A stretch of DNA of 43,951 nt from an uncultured Oscillospiraceae bacterium (GCA_934573935.1 CAKTMO010000013.1:1-43951), one strand, 5' to 3'. Positions 19,997 through 28,657 are shown, numbered from the stretch's first letter. Numbers and translations: made by a program. The notes: generated from the sequence alone by a model not told the origin.

Positions 19997-20536
19997 TCAT
20001 TCCTCCCCGTACAGCAGCTCGAAGCTCTCATAATGGTCGCCGGTGTAGTACACCAGCCCGTCGTTGGAGAACACGATCCGCTTGGCGCCCCGACTGTCGG
20101 CCCCCAGCGTGTCGATGTCGCACTCGGTATAGGTGCGGCCCTCCGCCGCCGGCAGCAGGCCCTCATAGTTGCCGAACCGGCTGCCGCCGATGCACTTCCC
20201 CGGGGCGTAGGGCTCCAGCGAGCCGCCGTTCCACCCCAGGGCCTGGGCCTCCTTCTTGGTGATGAAATTCTCCGGCAGATGGCCGTAGGTGTGGATGTAC
20301 AGCGCCACATCCTCCTTGCTGGTGTAGCTGCCGTCCTCGTCGATGGCGGCGTCTGCGCCGTCCTCCGGCGCGTCGGGCGTTTCATCGCCCTCCTCCGGCA
20401 GCATCTCCTGCTGCTCCTGCTGCGGCTGGTCGTTTCCTTTGCTGATAATGACCGTCACGTCATTGAGATTGCCGCAGCCCACCAGCGTCAGTGCCATCAC
20501 CAGCGCCAGCAGCCACGCGGACAGTCTTCTTTTCAT
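19997..20536 (-). CDS. Lipoprotein barnase-type ribonuclease
   Basis: A 179-residue guanyl-specific RNase (barnase/N1 family) with a lipoprotein signal (LTLVGC, lipidated Cys21). An acidic Gln/Glu/Pro linker (about 30-66) leads to the RNase domain, from YTSKEDVALYI (71) to the end. All catalytic positions can be placed: Glu125 (barnase 60), Glu138 in TECDI (barnase 73), Arg149 and Arg153 (83 and 87) and His168 in GDHYESF (102). Classic barnase is freely secreted; this one should stay on the outer face of the membrane. It could attack competitors by contact or scavenge RNA. Translationally coupled to barstar. Confidence 0.92.
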   Translation of the reverse strand: MKRRLSAWLLALVMALTLVGCGNLNDVTVIISKGNDQPQQEQQEMLPEEGDETPDAPEDGADAAIDEDGSYTSKEDVALYIHTYGHLPENFITKKEAQALGWNGGSLEPYAPGKCIGGSRFGNYEGLLPAAEGRTYTECDIDTLGADSRGAKRIVFSNDGLVYYTGDHYESFELLYGEE

Positions 20537-20655
20537 GGGTCTACCTCCTACATATTCTTGCCGCTATCCTATCACAAAGAACCCAAAAAATCCACCCCGC
20601 AATTCTGGGCCGGCAGAGTCGTCGGCCTCTGCGAAGCGGTCATCAACCATTGTCC

Positions 20656-20691
20656 GCGCAAAAAAGCGCCGCCCTTTTGCGGGCGGCGCTT
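20656..20691 (-). terminator. Terminator of the aminopeptidase gene
   Basis: On the minus strand AAGCGCCGCCC / GGGCGGCGCTT with a 6-base loop, then TTTTGC. Bases 20608-20627 just beyond hold a GGCCGGCAGAGTCGTCGGCC palindrome that recurs at 22681-22700. Confidence 0.75.
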
Positions 20692-20699
20692 CATCACGC

Positions 20700-22094
20700 T
20701 TACGCCTTCTCAAATACCGCCTTCATGCACCGGTAGGTCATGTAGCAGTCCAGCTTGGCCACCGTCTCATAGGGGGCGTGCATACTCAGCACCGGCACGC
20801 CCGCGTCGATGGTGTCGATGTTCCGCTGGGCCATAAACTTGGCCACGGTGCCGCCGCCGCCGGCGTCGGTCTTGCCCAGCTCCGCCATCTGCCAGAACAC
20901 GTTCTCCTCGTTCAGCAGGCGGCGCAGCTTACCCACCACCTCGGCGCTGGCGTCGGACGCGCCGGACTTGCCGCCCGCGCCGGTGTACTTGCACAGCCCC
21001 ACGCCGTAGTTGATAAAGGCGGCGTTCCGCTTGTCATACACCTCGGCAAAGTTGGGATCGTAGGCGGCGGTCACGTCGGCGCTGACGCAGAAGGACCTGG
21101 CAAAGCAGTCCCGCAGCAGCACGCCCTGGGTGTCGCACAGCTCGCCCATGAACTTGTCAAAGGCGGCGGACAGCATACCGGACACGCCCTCGCTGCCGAT
21201 CTCCTCCTTGTCGGCGAAGATGCACACAGCGGTGCGCTTGGGCGTCTGGGCGTCAAACAGGCCCGCCAGCTCCGCGTAGGCGCATACCCGATCGTCGTGG
21301 CCGTAGCTGGCGATGAAGCTGCGGTCAAAGCCCACATCCCGCGCCGCGCCTGCCGGCACGGCCTCCAGCTCGGCGGAGATCAGATCCTCCTCGATCATGC
21401 CGTATTTCTCATGCAGCAGCTGCATCACCGCCAGCTTGAAGCGGGATTTCTCCTCCTGATCCGCCACGGGCTCCGAGCCGATGAGAATGTTCAGGCTCTC
21501 GCTGGGGATGGCCTCGTTCAGCGGCTTCTTCCCCTGCTCCCGTCCCAGATGGGGCAGCAGGTCGTTGATGATGAACTGGGGGTCCTCCGGCTTGTCGCCG
21601 ATGTGGACGGGCAGCACCGTGCCATCCGACAGCGTCACCACGCCGTGCAGCTCCAGGGGGATCGTCACCCACTGGTACTTGCGGATGCCGCCGTAGTGGT
21701 GGGTCTTGAAATAGGCCATCTCCGCCTCTTCGTACAGGGGGCGGGGCTTCAGATCCAGGCGGGGCGCGTCGGTGTGGGCGGCGGCGATGTTGGCGCCCTG
21801 GCTCAGCGGCTCCTGGCCGATCACCGCCAGCATGATGCCCTTGCCGCGGTTGTTGCAGTATACCCTGTCGCCGGTTTTCAGGGCCATGCCGGGCTGAAAT
21901 TCCACAAAGCCCCGTGCCTTCGCCAGCTCAATGCAGTATTCCACGCACAGCCGCTCCGTCTTGCCGTGGTTCAAAAAGTCCTTATAGGCCTCGCAATAGT
22001 CGTGCATGGCGGCCCTTTCGCCCTCCGGCAGCCGGTCATAGCCATTCTCCGGCGCGTACAGCAGCGCCTTGCTCAGCTTGCTTTTTTCACTCAT
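20700..22094 (-). CDS. M18-family aminopeptidase
   Basis: A 464-residue cytoplasmic zinc aminopeptidase of the aspartyl aminopeptidase class. Zinc and catalytic motifs are AAHTDAPRLDLK (about 107-118), HHYGGIRKYQW (about 132-142), ADKEEIGSEG (about 297-306) and VLSMHAPYET (about 434-443). Length is normal for the family, with the PDZ-like insert in the middle. GAAGGAGG precedes the ATG. It is divergent from csoR, whose promoter lies 73 bases away. It should trim N-terminal residues from peptides taken up by the cell; the preferred residue is not evident. Confidence 0.93.
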   Translation of the reverse strand: MSEKSKLSKALLYAPENGYDRLPEGERAAMHDYCEAYKDFLNHGKTERLCVEYCIELAKARGFVEFQPGMALKTGDRVYCNNRGKGIMLAVIGQEPLSQGANIAAAHTDAPRLDLKPRPLYEEAEMAYFKTHHYGGIRKYQWVTIPLELHGVVTLSDGTVLPVHIGDKPEDPQFIINDLLPHLGREQGKKPLNEAIPSESLNILIGSEPVADQEEKSRFKLAVMQLLHEKYGMIEEDLISAELEAVPAGAARDVGFDRSFIASYGHDDRVCAYAELAGLFDAQTPKRTAVCIFADKEEIGSEGVSGMLSAAFDKFMGELCDTQGVLLRDCFARSFCVSADVTAAYDPNFAEVYDKRNAAFINYGVGLCKYTGAGGKSGASDASAEVVGKLRRLLNEENVFWQMAELGKTDAGGGGTVAKFMAQRNIDTIDAGVPVLSMHAPYETVAKLDCYMTYRCMKAVFEKA

Positions 22095-22166
22095 ATCAGG
22101 TGCCTCCTTCTGGTTTTCTTTTCCCCGTCAGAATACCACACAATGGCCGCCATTGCAAGGGGCGGC

Positions 22167-22219
22167 TTGACAATCCGGCGGGGGAACGATATAATTCTCA
22201 TAAGATACCCCATAGGGTA
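22167..22219 (+). promoter_or_regulatory. csoR promoter with CsoR-like operator
   Basis: TTGACA (22167-22172), 17-base spacer, TATAAT (22190-22195), a perfect consensus match. TACCCCATAGGGTA (22206-22219) is an imperfect palindrome just after the expected start site and matches the G/C-tract operator of CsoR proteins. Confidence 0.8.
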
Positions 22220-22233
22220 GGGAGGCAGCAGCT

Positions 22234-22509
22234 ATGAAGCAATGTATGGATTCCGAAAACCTGCACCGCCGTCTGAAAAAGATCATCGGACAGGTGCAGG
22301 CCATTGACCGCATGATCGACCAGGATGTACCCTGCGAGGATGTGCTGGCCCAGATCAACGCCGCCAAGTCCGCCCTGCACGGCTGCGGCAAGGTGGTGCT
22401 GGAGGGACACATCAAGCACTGCGTCTGCGACGGCATCCAGCACGGCGACGCGGACAAGACCATTGAAAGCTTCACCAAAGCGGTGGAGCGGTTCTCCAAC
22501 ATGGGATAA
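22234..22509 (+). CDS. csoR: CsoR-family copper-sensing repressor
   Basis: A 91-residue all-helical DUF156 repressor that leaves DNA when it binds Cu(I). The C-H-C ligand set is present with correct spacing: Cys34 (VPCEDV), His59 and Cys63 (GHIKHC). This favours copper over the nickel (RcnR) or formaldehyde (FrmR) types. The helix HRRLKKIIGQVQAIDRMI is the family signature. GGGAGG precedes the ATG. A CsoR-type palindrome lies in its own leader and a second one in the promoter of the P-type ATPase at 23086, so it probably controls both itself and metal export. Confidence 0.93.
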   Translation: MKQCMDSENLHRRLKKIIGQVQAIDRMIDQDVPCEDVLAQINAAKSALHGCGKVVLEGHIKHCVCDGIQHGDADKTIESFTKAVERFSNMG

Positions 22510-22520
22510 AAACAGAGAAA

Positions 22521-22548
22521 AGAAGGAGCGAAAGCTCCTTCTTTTTTT
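22521..22548 (+). terminator. Terminator of csoR
   Basis: AGAAGGAGC-GAAA-GCTCCTTCT followed by seven T residues: a perfect stem with a GNRA tetraloop. Confidence 0.9.
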
Positions 22549-22560
22549 GCGGAAGGGTGA

Positions 22561-22705
22561 TCGGTACGTAGGGGGCGGCGTCCCCGACGCCCCGCTCGGT
22601 GAACGCAACCGCCACGATAAACCTCCGTAGGGGCGGGCGACTCTGCCCGCCCTAACGCTGACCGTACCATTTCCGAAAGGGCCGACAGAGTCGTCGGCCC
22701 CTACA
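22561..22705. repeat. GC-rich dispersed palindromes between csoR and the ATPase gene
   Basis: Bases 22561-22603 are an almost exact inverted copy of 37353-37395. Then follow AGGGGCGGGCGAC...CTGCCCGCCCT (22629-22653) and GGGCCGACAGAGTCGTCGGCCC (22680-22701 region, a perfect-stem palindrome). None of it appears to be coding. Bases 22706-22838 hold further weak inverted repeats only. Confidence 0.65.
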
Positions 22706-22838
22706 CACTGGCGCGGGGAGCGATCCGAGCGCTGCCTGCGGCAGATGAAGCGAGGTAAGCGAGCGGCAGCGGTCAAAATTTCGGCGGCTTAAATGCCGCA
22801 GCGGAATTTTGGGTACCGCAGCAGGGAATCCGTAATTC

Positions 22839-22954
22839 GGCCCCCTTGTGTAAAGGGGGCTGTCAGCGAAGCTGACTGGGGGATTGTCCGTCATACGACA
22901 ACCCCTCCGTCAAAAATCAAAGATTTTTGCCACCTCCCCTTACACAGGGGAGGC
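22839..22954. repeat. Inverted pair of family B palindromic repeats
   Basis: Two related units face each other: GCCCCCTTGTGTAAAGGGGGC ...GGGGGATTGT (22839-22887) and ACAACCCCTCC...CACCTCCCCTT / ACACAGGGGAGGC (22897-22954). Each has a large hairpin (CCTCCCCTTACACAGGGGAGG type) and a smaller variable one. The same unit recurs at 37254-37500 and 41494-41853. Confidence 0.7.
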
Positions 22955-23018
22955 AAGGGAACCGGATTTCCTGTTGCGGTGCCCACAATTTTGTTGCTGC
23001 CATTGTGCCGCTTTCCTC

Positions 23019-23046
23019 TTGGCAACAATACCCCTATGGGTATATT
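23019..23046 (+). promoter_or_regulatory. ATPase promoter overlapped by a CsoR-like operator
   Basis: TTGGCA (23019-23024), 16-base spacer, TATATT (23041-23046). The palindrome ATACCCCTATGGGTAT (23028-23043) fills the spacer and matches the csoR leader site. A second partial ACCC/GGGT-like site follows at 23049-23067. Confidence 0.75.
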
Positions 23047-23085
23047 ATACCCATACCCTGTACGGTATAAAAAGAGTCAAATCAT

Positions 23086-24954
23086 GTGAACGCGTTGATG
23101 GAGAAATTGGAAAAGCTGCTGGAATGGGGCGGCATCAAAAAGGACGTGACGCTGCTGGTGATCTCCGGTCTGGCGGTGCTGGCCAGCCTGCTGAAATGGC
23201 AGCCCCTGCCCTTTGACATGGCGTGGGTGGCCATCATCCTGTGCGGCGTGCCCATTGTGCTGGAGGCCATCATCGGGCTGGTAACGGCCTTTGATATCAA
23301 GGCGGACGTGCTGGTGTCCCTGGCACTGATCGCCGCGGTGTGCATCGGGCAGGACTTTGCCGCCGGTGAGGTAGCCTTTATCATGCAGCTGGGCGGCTTG
23401 CTGGAGGAGCTGACGGTGGCCAGAGCCCGTGCGGGCATCGAAAAGCTGGTGCACCTGACGCCCCGCACGGCCCGCGTGCTGCGCGGCGGCGTCGAGACGG
23501 TCATTCCCGCCCAGCAGGTGCAGGTGGGCGACTGCCTCCGCGTCCTGCCCGGCGAGAGCGTGCCGGTGGACGGCGTCATCACCAGCGGCCAGACCTCCAT
23601 CGACCAGGCGGTGATGACCGGCGAATCCCTGCCGGTGGACAAGACCGTGGGGGACGACGTGTCCAGCGGCACCGTCAACCAGTTCGGCACCTTTGACATG
23701 CGGGCCACCCGCGTGGGCGAGGACAGCTCCATCCAGTGGATGATCCGTCTGGTGCAGTCCGCCGACGCCGGAAAGGCCAGGATCGTGGGCATCGCCGACC
23801 GCTGGGCCACCTGGATCGTGGTGATCGCCCTGTCCGCCGCCGCCCTGACCTGGCTCATCACCGGCCAGATCATCCGCGCCGTGACGATCCTGGTGGTGTT
23901 CTGCCCCTGCGCCCTGGTGCTGGCGACGCCCACCGCCATCATGGCCGCCATCGGCAACGCCACCCGCCACGGCTTCCTCGTCCGCGAAGGCGACGCGCTG
24001 GAGCGGCTGGCGGGGGTAAAGGTGGTGGCCTTTGACAAGACCGGCACCCTCACCTACGGCACGCCGGAGGTGGTATCGGTGGTCAGCGTCCGGCCGGAGC
24101 TGCCCCGCCAGGAGCTGTACCGTCTGGCGGCCTGCGCCGAGCAGCTTTCGGAGCATCCCTTGGGCAAGGCCATCGTGCGGGGCGCCCGCGCGGTAGGACT
24201 GACCCTGACGGCGGCCGAATCCTTCCGCATGATCCCTGGGCGGGGCGTCCGCGCACAGGTGGACGGCCACGACCTGCTGGCGGGCAATCCAGCGCTGCTG
24301 GCGGAGCACAACGTCCCCCTGACGGCGGACGCGGCGGAAGAGCTGGCCAGGGGCTGCACCGTCACCTATCTGGCGGTAGACGGCGCGTATGCCGGCTACA
24401 TCGCCCTGTCCGACACGCTGCGGCAGGAGAGCTCCCATATGATCGCCGCTCTGTCGGCTCTGGGCGTCCAGCCGGTGCTGCTGACCGGCGACCACGAAAA
24501 CGCCGCCCGCGCCATCGCGGACAAGCTGCACATCAGCGCTCTGCGGGCCAACTGTCTGCCGGAGGACAAGCTGACGGCCATTGACGAATACCAGTCGGCG
24601 GGCCAGCGGGTCTGCATGATCGGCGACGGCGTCAACGACGCACCGGCCCTGAAACGGGCGGAGGTGGGCATCGCCATGGGCGGCGTGGGCAGCGATATCG
24701 CCGTGGATGCGGCGGACATCGCTCTGGTGGACGACGAGGTGAAGGAACTGCCCCACCTGATCGCCCTATCCTACCGGATGATGACCACCATCCGGCTGAA
24801 CATGACGTTCTCCATGCTGCTGAACTTCGTGGCCATCGTGCTGGCCATCATCGGCACGCTGGATCCGGTGGTGGGTGCGCTGGTCCATAACGCGGGCTCC
24901 GTGCTGGTCATCACCAACTCGGCCTTTTTGCTGAACTGGAAAAAGAAGAAATAA
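23086..24954 (+). CDS. Heavy-metal P1B-type ATPase (metal exporter)
   Basis: A 622-residue membrane ATPase without an N-terminal metal-binding domain. Visible are the actuator MTGESLPVDK (about 178-187), TM6 CPCALVLATP (about 272), the phosphorylated Asp in FDKTGTLT (about 318), the HP motif SEHPLGKA (about 355), and GDGVNDAPALK (about 513). The last helices (GTLDPVVGALVHNAGSVL) lack the M-x2-SS of classic CopA and the K/D pair of ZntA, and look closer to the CtpC/PmtA-like group. The CsoR sites point to copper, so the metal is unsettled. The start is GTG 23086 or ATG 23098; neither has a strong ribosome site, and an ATGTGA sits at 23084. Confidence 0.88.
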   Translation: MNALMEKLEKLLEWGGIKKDVTLLVISGLAVLASLLKWQPLPFDMAWVAIILCGVPIVLEAIIGLVTAFDIKADVLVSLALIAAVCIGQDFAAGEVAFIMQLGGLLEELTVARARAGIEKLVHLTPRTARVLRGGVETVIPAQQVQVGDCLRVLPGESVPVDGVITSGQTSIDQAVMTGESLPVDKTVGDDVSSGTVNQFGTFDMRATRVGEDSSIQWMIRLVQSADAGKARIVGIADRWATWIVVIALSAAALTWLITGQIIRAVTILVVFCPCALVLATPTAIMAAIGNATRHGFLVREGDALERLAGVKVVAFDKTGTLTYGTPEVVSVVSVRPELPRQELYRLAACAEQLSEHPLGKAIVRGARAVGLTLTAAESFRMIPGRGVRAQVDGHDLLAGNPALLAEHNVPLTADAAEELARGCTVTYLAVDGAYAGYIALSDTLRQESSHMIAALSALGVQPVLLTGDHENAARAIADKLHISALRANCLPEDKLTAIDEYQSAGQRVCMIGDGVNDAPALKRAEVGIAMGGVGSDIAVDAADIALVDDEVKELPHLIALSYRMMTTIRLNMTFSMLLNFVAIVLAIIGTLDPVVGALVHNAGSVLVITNSAFLLNWKKKK

Positions 24955-24974
24955 AAGAATCGGAGGAAAATCAC

Positions 24975-25142
24975 ATGGTCATCAAAATCATCGCCATCGT
25001 CATCGGTGTGCTGATCCTAAGCGCAGGCCTGTACTACCTGTCCAAAGAGAAGCACGGCCCTGAATCCCGCAAGATCTACGGCGTCATCAGCGCCGTAGGC
25101 GCGGTCATCGCCCTCGCAGCGGCCATCCTGCTGCTGGTGTGA
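24975..25142 (+). CDS. 55-aa two-helix membrane protein downstream of the P-type ATPase
   Basis: MVIKIIAIVIGVLILSAGLY forms one membrane helix (1-21), followed by a charged turn (SKEKHGPESRK, about 23-33) and a second helix rich in Ala, Ile, Val and Leu (about 35-55). CGGAGG lies 9 bases before the ATG, and the gene starts 20 bases after the ATPase stop with a strong terminator behind it, so it is almost certainly cotranscribed and under the same CsoR-like control. It may be a small subunit or stabiliser of the pump. I recognise no named family. Confidence 0.75.
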   Translation: MVIKIIAIVIGVLILSAGLYYLSKEKHGPESRKIYGVISAVGAVIALAAAILLLV

Positions 25143-25151
25143 CAAAGCCGC

Positions 25152-25190
25152 AAAAAAGCCGTGGTTCCCATTGGGAACCACGGCTTTTTT
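25152..25190. terminator. Bidirectional terminator
   Basis: AAAAAAGCCGTGGTTCCCA / TGGGAACCACGGCTTTTTT: a 19-bp perfect stem with a 1-base gap. It ends the ATPase operon (+) and the Mrp-like operon (-). Confidence 0.92.
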
Positions 25191-25220
25191 TGATATAAAG
25201 TTTTCCGATCTCATGCGGTA

Positions 25221-27182
25221 TTAAAACACGTGGCAGATCACGACCGTCAGCACCACGCACAAGCCCAGGCACGTCATCAGCAGGCCGAAGGACAGGCTGT
25301 GGGTCATGCGGTCCAGCACGTCCCGCTTGGTGTCCAGCCGGTCGGCGGTCTCCTGAGGGGACTGGTCGCCGCTCTGGCGGGCGATGGCCTGCACCAGCGG
25401 AGAGTAGGACTGTACCTCCTTCTCCTTGCTGTACCGCAGCAGCACCCGCTGCACCGCCAGCACCACCACGTCAAAGGCGTCGCAGGCGATGCGGCACACC
25501 ACGCCCACCACCGCGAACAGCGCGTGGAAGAAGGGCTTGTACACGCTCTCCTCCAGGCTCAGCCACTTGGGCCAGCGGCTGAGATAGAAGCCGTCCTTCC
25601 GCATCAGCACCGTGCGGATAAACAGGAAGTACACGAGCATACCGATGGCCAGCGAGATCACCACGCCCTTCAGATTCGTCCACGCGAAATAGTGGATGGC
25701 GTGGTCAAAGGCATGTCCGCCGGTAAAGTCCAGCGTCGCGCCGCTAATCTTCTCGGCAATGCCGTGGGGCGTCACCCCCAGCACCGGCAGCGCGATCGCC
25801 GCCAGGCACAGGGCCAGCACCGACAGCGGCTTGCCCCACTGTCTGCCGTACTCCTTCCCCTTCTGCCAGAAGATGGCCACGTAGATCTTCGTCAGATACG
25901 CCGCCGTCAATCCGCCGGAGAACAGGAACAGCCACTCCACCACCGTGATGAGGGTCATGCCGCTCATGTGGGCGTACTCCACCAGCGCCTCATGCACCAG
26001 CGTCTTGCTCAAGTACCCCAAAAAGCCGGGGATACCCGCCAGGGAGCAGGCCCCGCACAAAAACAGCACATGCAGCAGCGGCTTGCCCCGCCCGAAGCCC
26101 TTGATGTCGTTCAGATCCAGTGCGTGGGTGTTGTAGTACACCACACCGGCGAACAGGAACAGCACCAGCTTCACCAGCGAGTGGTTCATCATGTACAGCA
26201 CCGTGCCGTTGGCCGCCAGAGCATTATGCTCACCCAGCAGGCACAGCATGGAGGCCCCCACGGTGATAAACCCGATCTGGGACAGGGACGAGCAGGCCAG
26301 GATATACTTCAGATTGGTGGAGAACACCGCCAGCACCGCGCCCAGCACCATGGTAATAGCGCCCAGCACCAGCAGCAGCATGCCCCAGTCGTGGTCCCCC
26401 GTCAGCACCTGGCCCGTCAGCAGCAGCACGCCGAAGATACCCGCCTTGGTCAGCACGCCGCTCAGCAGCGCCGACGCAGGCGCGGGCGCCACCGGATGTG
26501 CCTTGGGCAGCCAGATATGCACCGAGAACAGGCCCGCCTTGGCGGCAAAGCCGAACAGGATGCACAGCGCGGCGGCCCACAGCCGTCCCCGCTCCATATC
26601 GGCCACAGCGCCGTGCAGCTCCGCGATCACCAGCGTGCCGGTGGCGTTGTACAGCAAAAACAGACCCATCAGCGTCACCAGACCGCCCAGCACCGCGATG
26701 GTCAGATACGTCTTGCCCGCGTCCATGGCGTCCGGCGTCTCCTCCTGCACCACCCACACATAGGAGCTGAGGGACATCAGCTCGAAGAACAAAAACGTGG
26801 TGTACAGGTCGGCGGACAGGAACACCCCCGCCGTGAAGCCCAGACAGATCAAAAAGAAGAAATAATACCGCTTCAGATGGTGGTGCCCGTCAAAATACTG
26901 GGGACTCAGCAGCGCCGAGACGAACCACATGAAGCACACCACCAGCCCGTACAGCTTCTGGAACCCACCAGCCCAGAAGCTCAGGCGCATCACCGGAACG
27001 GTGACAGTACTGCCGTCCGCTGTGGCGGCTACGTATACCATGGCCAGCAGCGTCAGCAGCGTAAACACGATGGACAGCGAACCCAGCCGCTTTCCGTCGT
27101 CATGGCGATCCGGCAGTAGAGCGATGACCAGCGCCGACAGCACCGGCAGCAGCACAACGGCCAGCAGAGCAAATGTTGTCAC
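25221..27182 (-). CDS. NuoL/MrpA-like proton-conducting membrane subunit (653 aa)
   Basis: A 653-residue protein with about 16 or more membrane helices, of the complex I subunit 5 family. The channel residues are in place: Glu in FFELMSLSSYV (TM5, about 132), Lys in FAAKAGLFSVHIWLPKAHP (TM7, about 215), Lys in GVLTKAGIFG (TM8, about 246) and Lys in MNHSLVKLVLF (about 335). A long C-terminal extension (about 500-653) adds helices and a soluble stretch, shorter than in true MrpA. It starts with GTG overlapping the previous stop (GTGA). Last gene of the operon. Role: ion translocation in the membrane arm. Confidence 0.88.
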   Translation of the reverse strand: MTTFALLAVVLLPVLSALVIALLPDRHDDGKRLGSLSIVFTLLTLLAMVYVAATADGSTVTVPVMRLSFWAGGFQKLYGLVVCFMWFVSALLSPQYFDGHHHLKRYYFFFLICLGFTAGVFLSADLYTTFLFFELMSLSSYVWVVQEETPDAMDAGKTYLTIAVLGGLVTLMGLFLLYNATGTLVIAELHGAVADMERGRLWAAALCILFGFAAKAGLFSVHIWLPKAHPVAPAPASALLSGVLTKAGIFGVLLLTGQVLTGDHDWGMLLLVLGAITMVLGAVLAVFSTNLKYILACSSLSQIGFITVGASMLCLLGEHNALAANGTVLYMMNHSLVKLVLFLFAGVVYYNTHALDLNDIKGFGRGKPLLHVLFLCGACSLAGIPGFLGYLSKTLVHEALVEYAHMSGMTLITVVEWLFLFSGGLTAAYLTKIYVAIFWQKGKEYGRQWGKPLSVLALCLAAIALPVLGVTPHGIAEKISGATLDFTGGHAFDHAIHYFAWTNLKGVVISLAIGMLVYFLFIRTVLMRKDGFYLSRWPKWLSLEESVYKPFFHALFAVVGVVCRIACDAFDVVVLAVQRVLLRYSKEKEVQSYSPLVQAIARQSGDQSPQETADRLDTKRDVLDRMTHSLSFGLLMTCLGLCVVLTVVICHVF

Positions 27183-28642
27183 GGGTGGATCACCGCCTTT
27201 CCGATCACATCAAGCAATACCTCAGGGAACAGGCCCATCAGCAGGCACAGCGCCGCCAGAATCAGCATAGGCACGATCATGAACGGCCCCGCCTCATGGG
27301 CGCTCTCCTTGGTGGGAAGCGCCGTTCCCTCCGTGGGGAACCACGCCTTCACCACTACTTGGAACATATAAATGGCCGTCAGCAGCGCGGAAATCAGAAT
27401 GGCGATAAAGCCGAGATAGGAGGCCACGCTTCCCCCGCTCACCGCCGCCAGGCCGATGTACCATTTGCTGACGAAGCCGTTGAAGGGCGGGATGCCCGTC
27501 AGGGCGCAGGCCGCCACCGTGAAGCAGGCGAAGGTCAGGGGCATCCGCCGTCCCAGCCCCTCCAGCTCACTGACATACTCCCGGTGGGCGTAGTGCAGCA
27601 CGCTGCCCGCGCAGAAGAAGGCCATGATCTTCACCACCGAGTGGACGATCAGGTGCAGGAACGCGGCCACCACGCCGATGGCGTTCATAAAGGCCACAGC
27701 CAGCAGGATGTAGCTCAGGTTGGACACGGTGGAATAGGCCAGCCGCCGCTTGAAGTGGCGCTGCTTCAGCGCCATGGCGGAGCCGAACACCACCGTGATC
27801 ATGGCAAGGGCCATGACGGTGTACTGCCCCCACGTGCCGTAGAGGATATCCACACCGAAGGTGAAATAGGTCAATCGGATGCAGGCGAACGCGCCCGCCT
27901 TGACCACCGCCACCGCATGCAGCAGCGCCGTCACCGGCGTGGGGGCCACGGCGGCGCTGATGAGCCAGCTGTGCATGGGCCAGATGGCAGCCTTGACGCC
28001 ACAGCCCACAAAGGCCAGCACGAACACGCTCAGCAGCAGATCCATATTGCCGGTATATCCCGCCAGATGGCCGCCCTGAACAAACTCCTGGGCGTCGTTG
28101 ACGATCAGGAACACCATGCCGATAAAGGCCAGCGCCGCGCCCGCGATGGAGTAGGCGGCGTATTTCACGCCCGCGTGGATGGCCTGCTTGGTCATGGCGT
28201 GCATCACCAGCGGGATGGTGGCCAGCGTCAGCAGCTCATAGAACAGGTACATGGTCATCATATTGGCGGCGAAGGCGATGCCCAGCGTCACGCCGAAGGA
28301 TGCCGTAAAAAACGCCCAGAACATGGGCTTGTGGCCCTCGTGCTTCATATAGTCCCAGGCATACACCATGGTAAAGGGCCACAACGAGGCCGACAGCCCC
28401 GCAAACAGCTTCGCCGCCCCGTCCATCCGCAGGGTAAAGTGCAGCGAATCCGTGAACCGCAGAAACGTAACGCTGGAGCCGTCACACTGCAGGATCGCCA
28501 GCCACGCCAGAATAGTGGTGGCCCCGATGATGACGCCGTACAGGGTGTGCCGTCCGCGGTCGGTGCGGAAGGGGATGAAGTAGGCCGCCAGACCCGTCAC
28601 GATGGGCAGGAACACCGGCAGACACAGCAAGATTCCATTCAT
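27179..28642 (-). CDS. NuoN/MrpD-like proton-conducting membrane subunit (487 aa)
   Basis: A 487-residue, roughly 14-helix protein of the proton-conducting transporter family. It keeps Glu in LFYELLTLATIP (TM5, about 131), Lys in GCGVKAAIWPMHSWL (TM7, about 215), Lys in VVKAGAFA (TM8, about 248) and Lys in IVHSVVKIMAFF (about 336). GGGAGGTG precedes the ATG at 28642. Its TGA overlaps the GTG start of the following 653-aa subunit. Like its three paralogues it should translocate H+ or Na+; which ion is not evident from sequence. Confidence 0.88.
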   Translation of the reverse strand: MNGILLCLPVFLPIVTGLAAYFIPFRTDRGRHTLYGVIIGATTILAWLAILQCDGSSVTFLRFTDSLHFTLRMDGAAKLFAGLSASLWPFTMVYAWDYMKHEGHKPMFWAFFTASFGVTLGIAFAANMMTMYLFYELLTLATIPLVMHAMTKQAIHAGVKYAAYSIAGAALAFIGMVFLIVNDAQEFVQGGHLAGYTGNMDLLLSVFVLAFVGCGVKAAIWPMHSWLISAAVAPTPVTALLHAVAVVKAGAFACIRLTYFTFGVDILYGTWGQYTVMALAMITVVFGSAMALKQRHFKRRLAYSTVSNLSYILLAVAFMNAIGVVAAFLHLIVHSVVKIMAFFCAGSVLHYAHREYVSELEGLGRRMPLTFACFTVAACALTGIPPFNGFVSKWYIGLAAVSGGSVASYLGFIAILISALLTAIYMFQVVVKAWFPTEGTALPTKESAHEAGPFMIVPMLILAALCLLMGLFPEVLLDVIGKAVIHP

Positions 28643-28657
28643 ATCAGCACACCTCCC

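Noticed and set aside
23086..24954. Calling the ATPase CopA (copper exporter) outright
   Set aside because: CsoR context favours copper, but the M-x2-SS motif and N-terminal metal-binding domains are missing, so the metal was left open.
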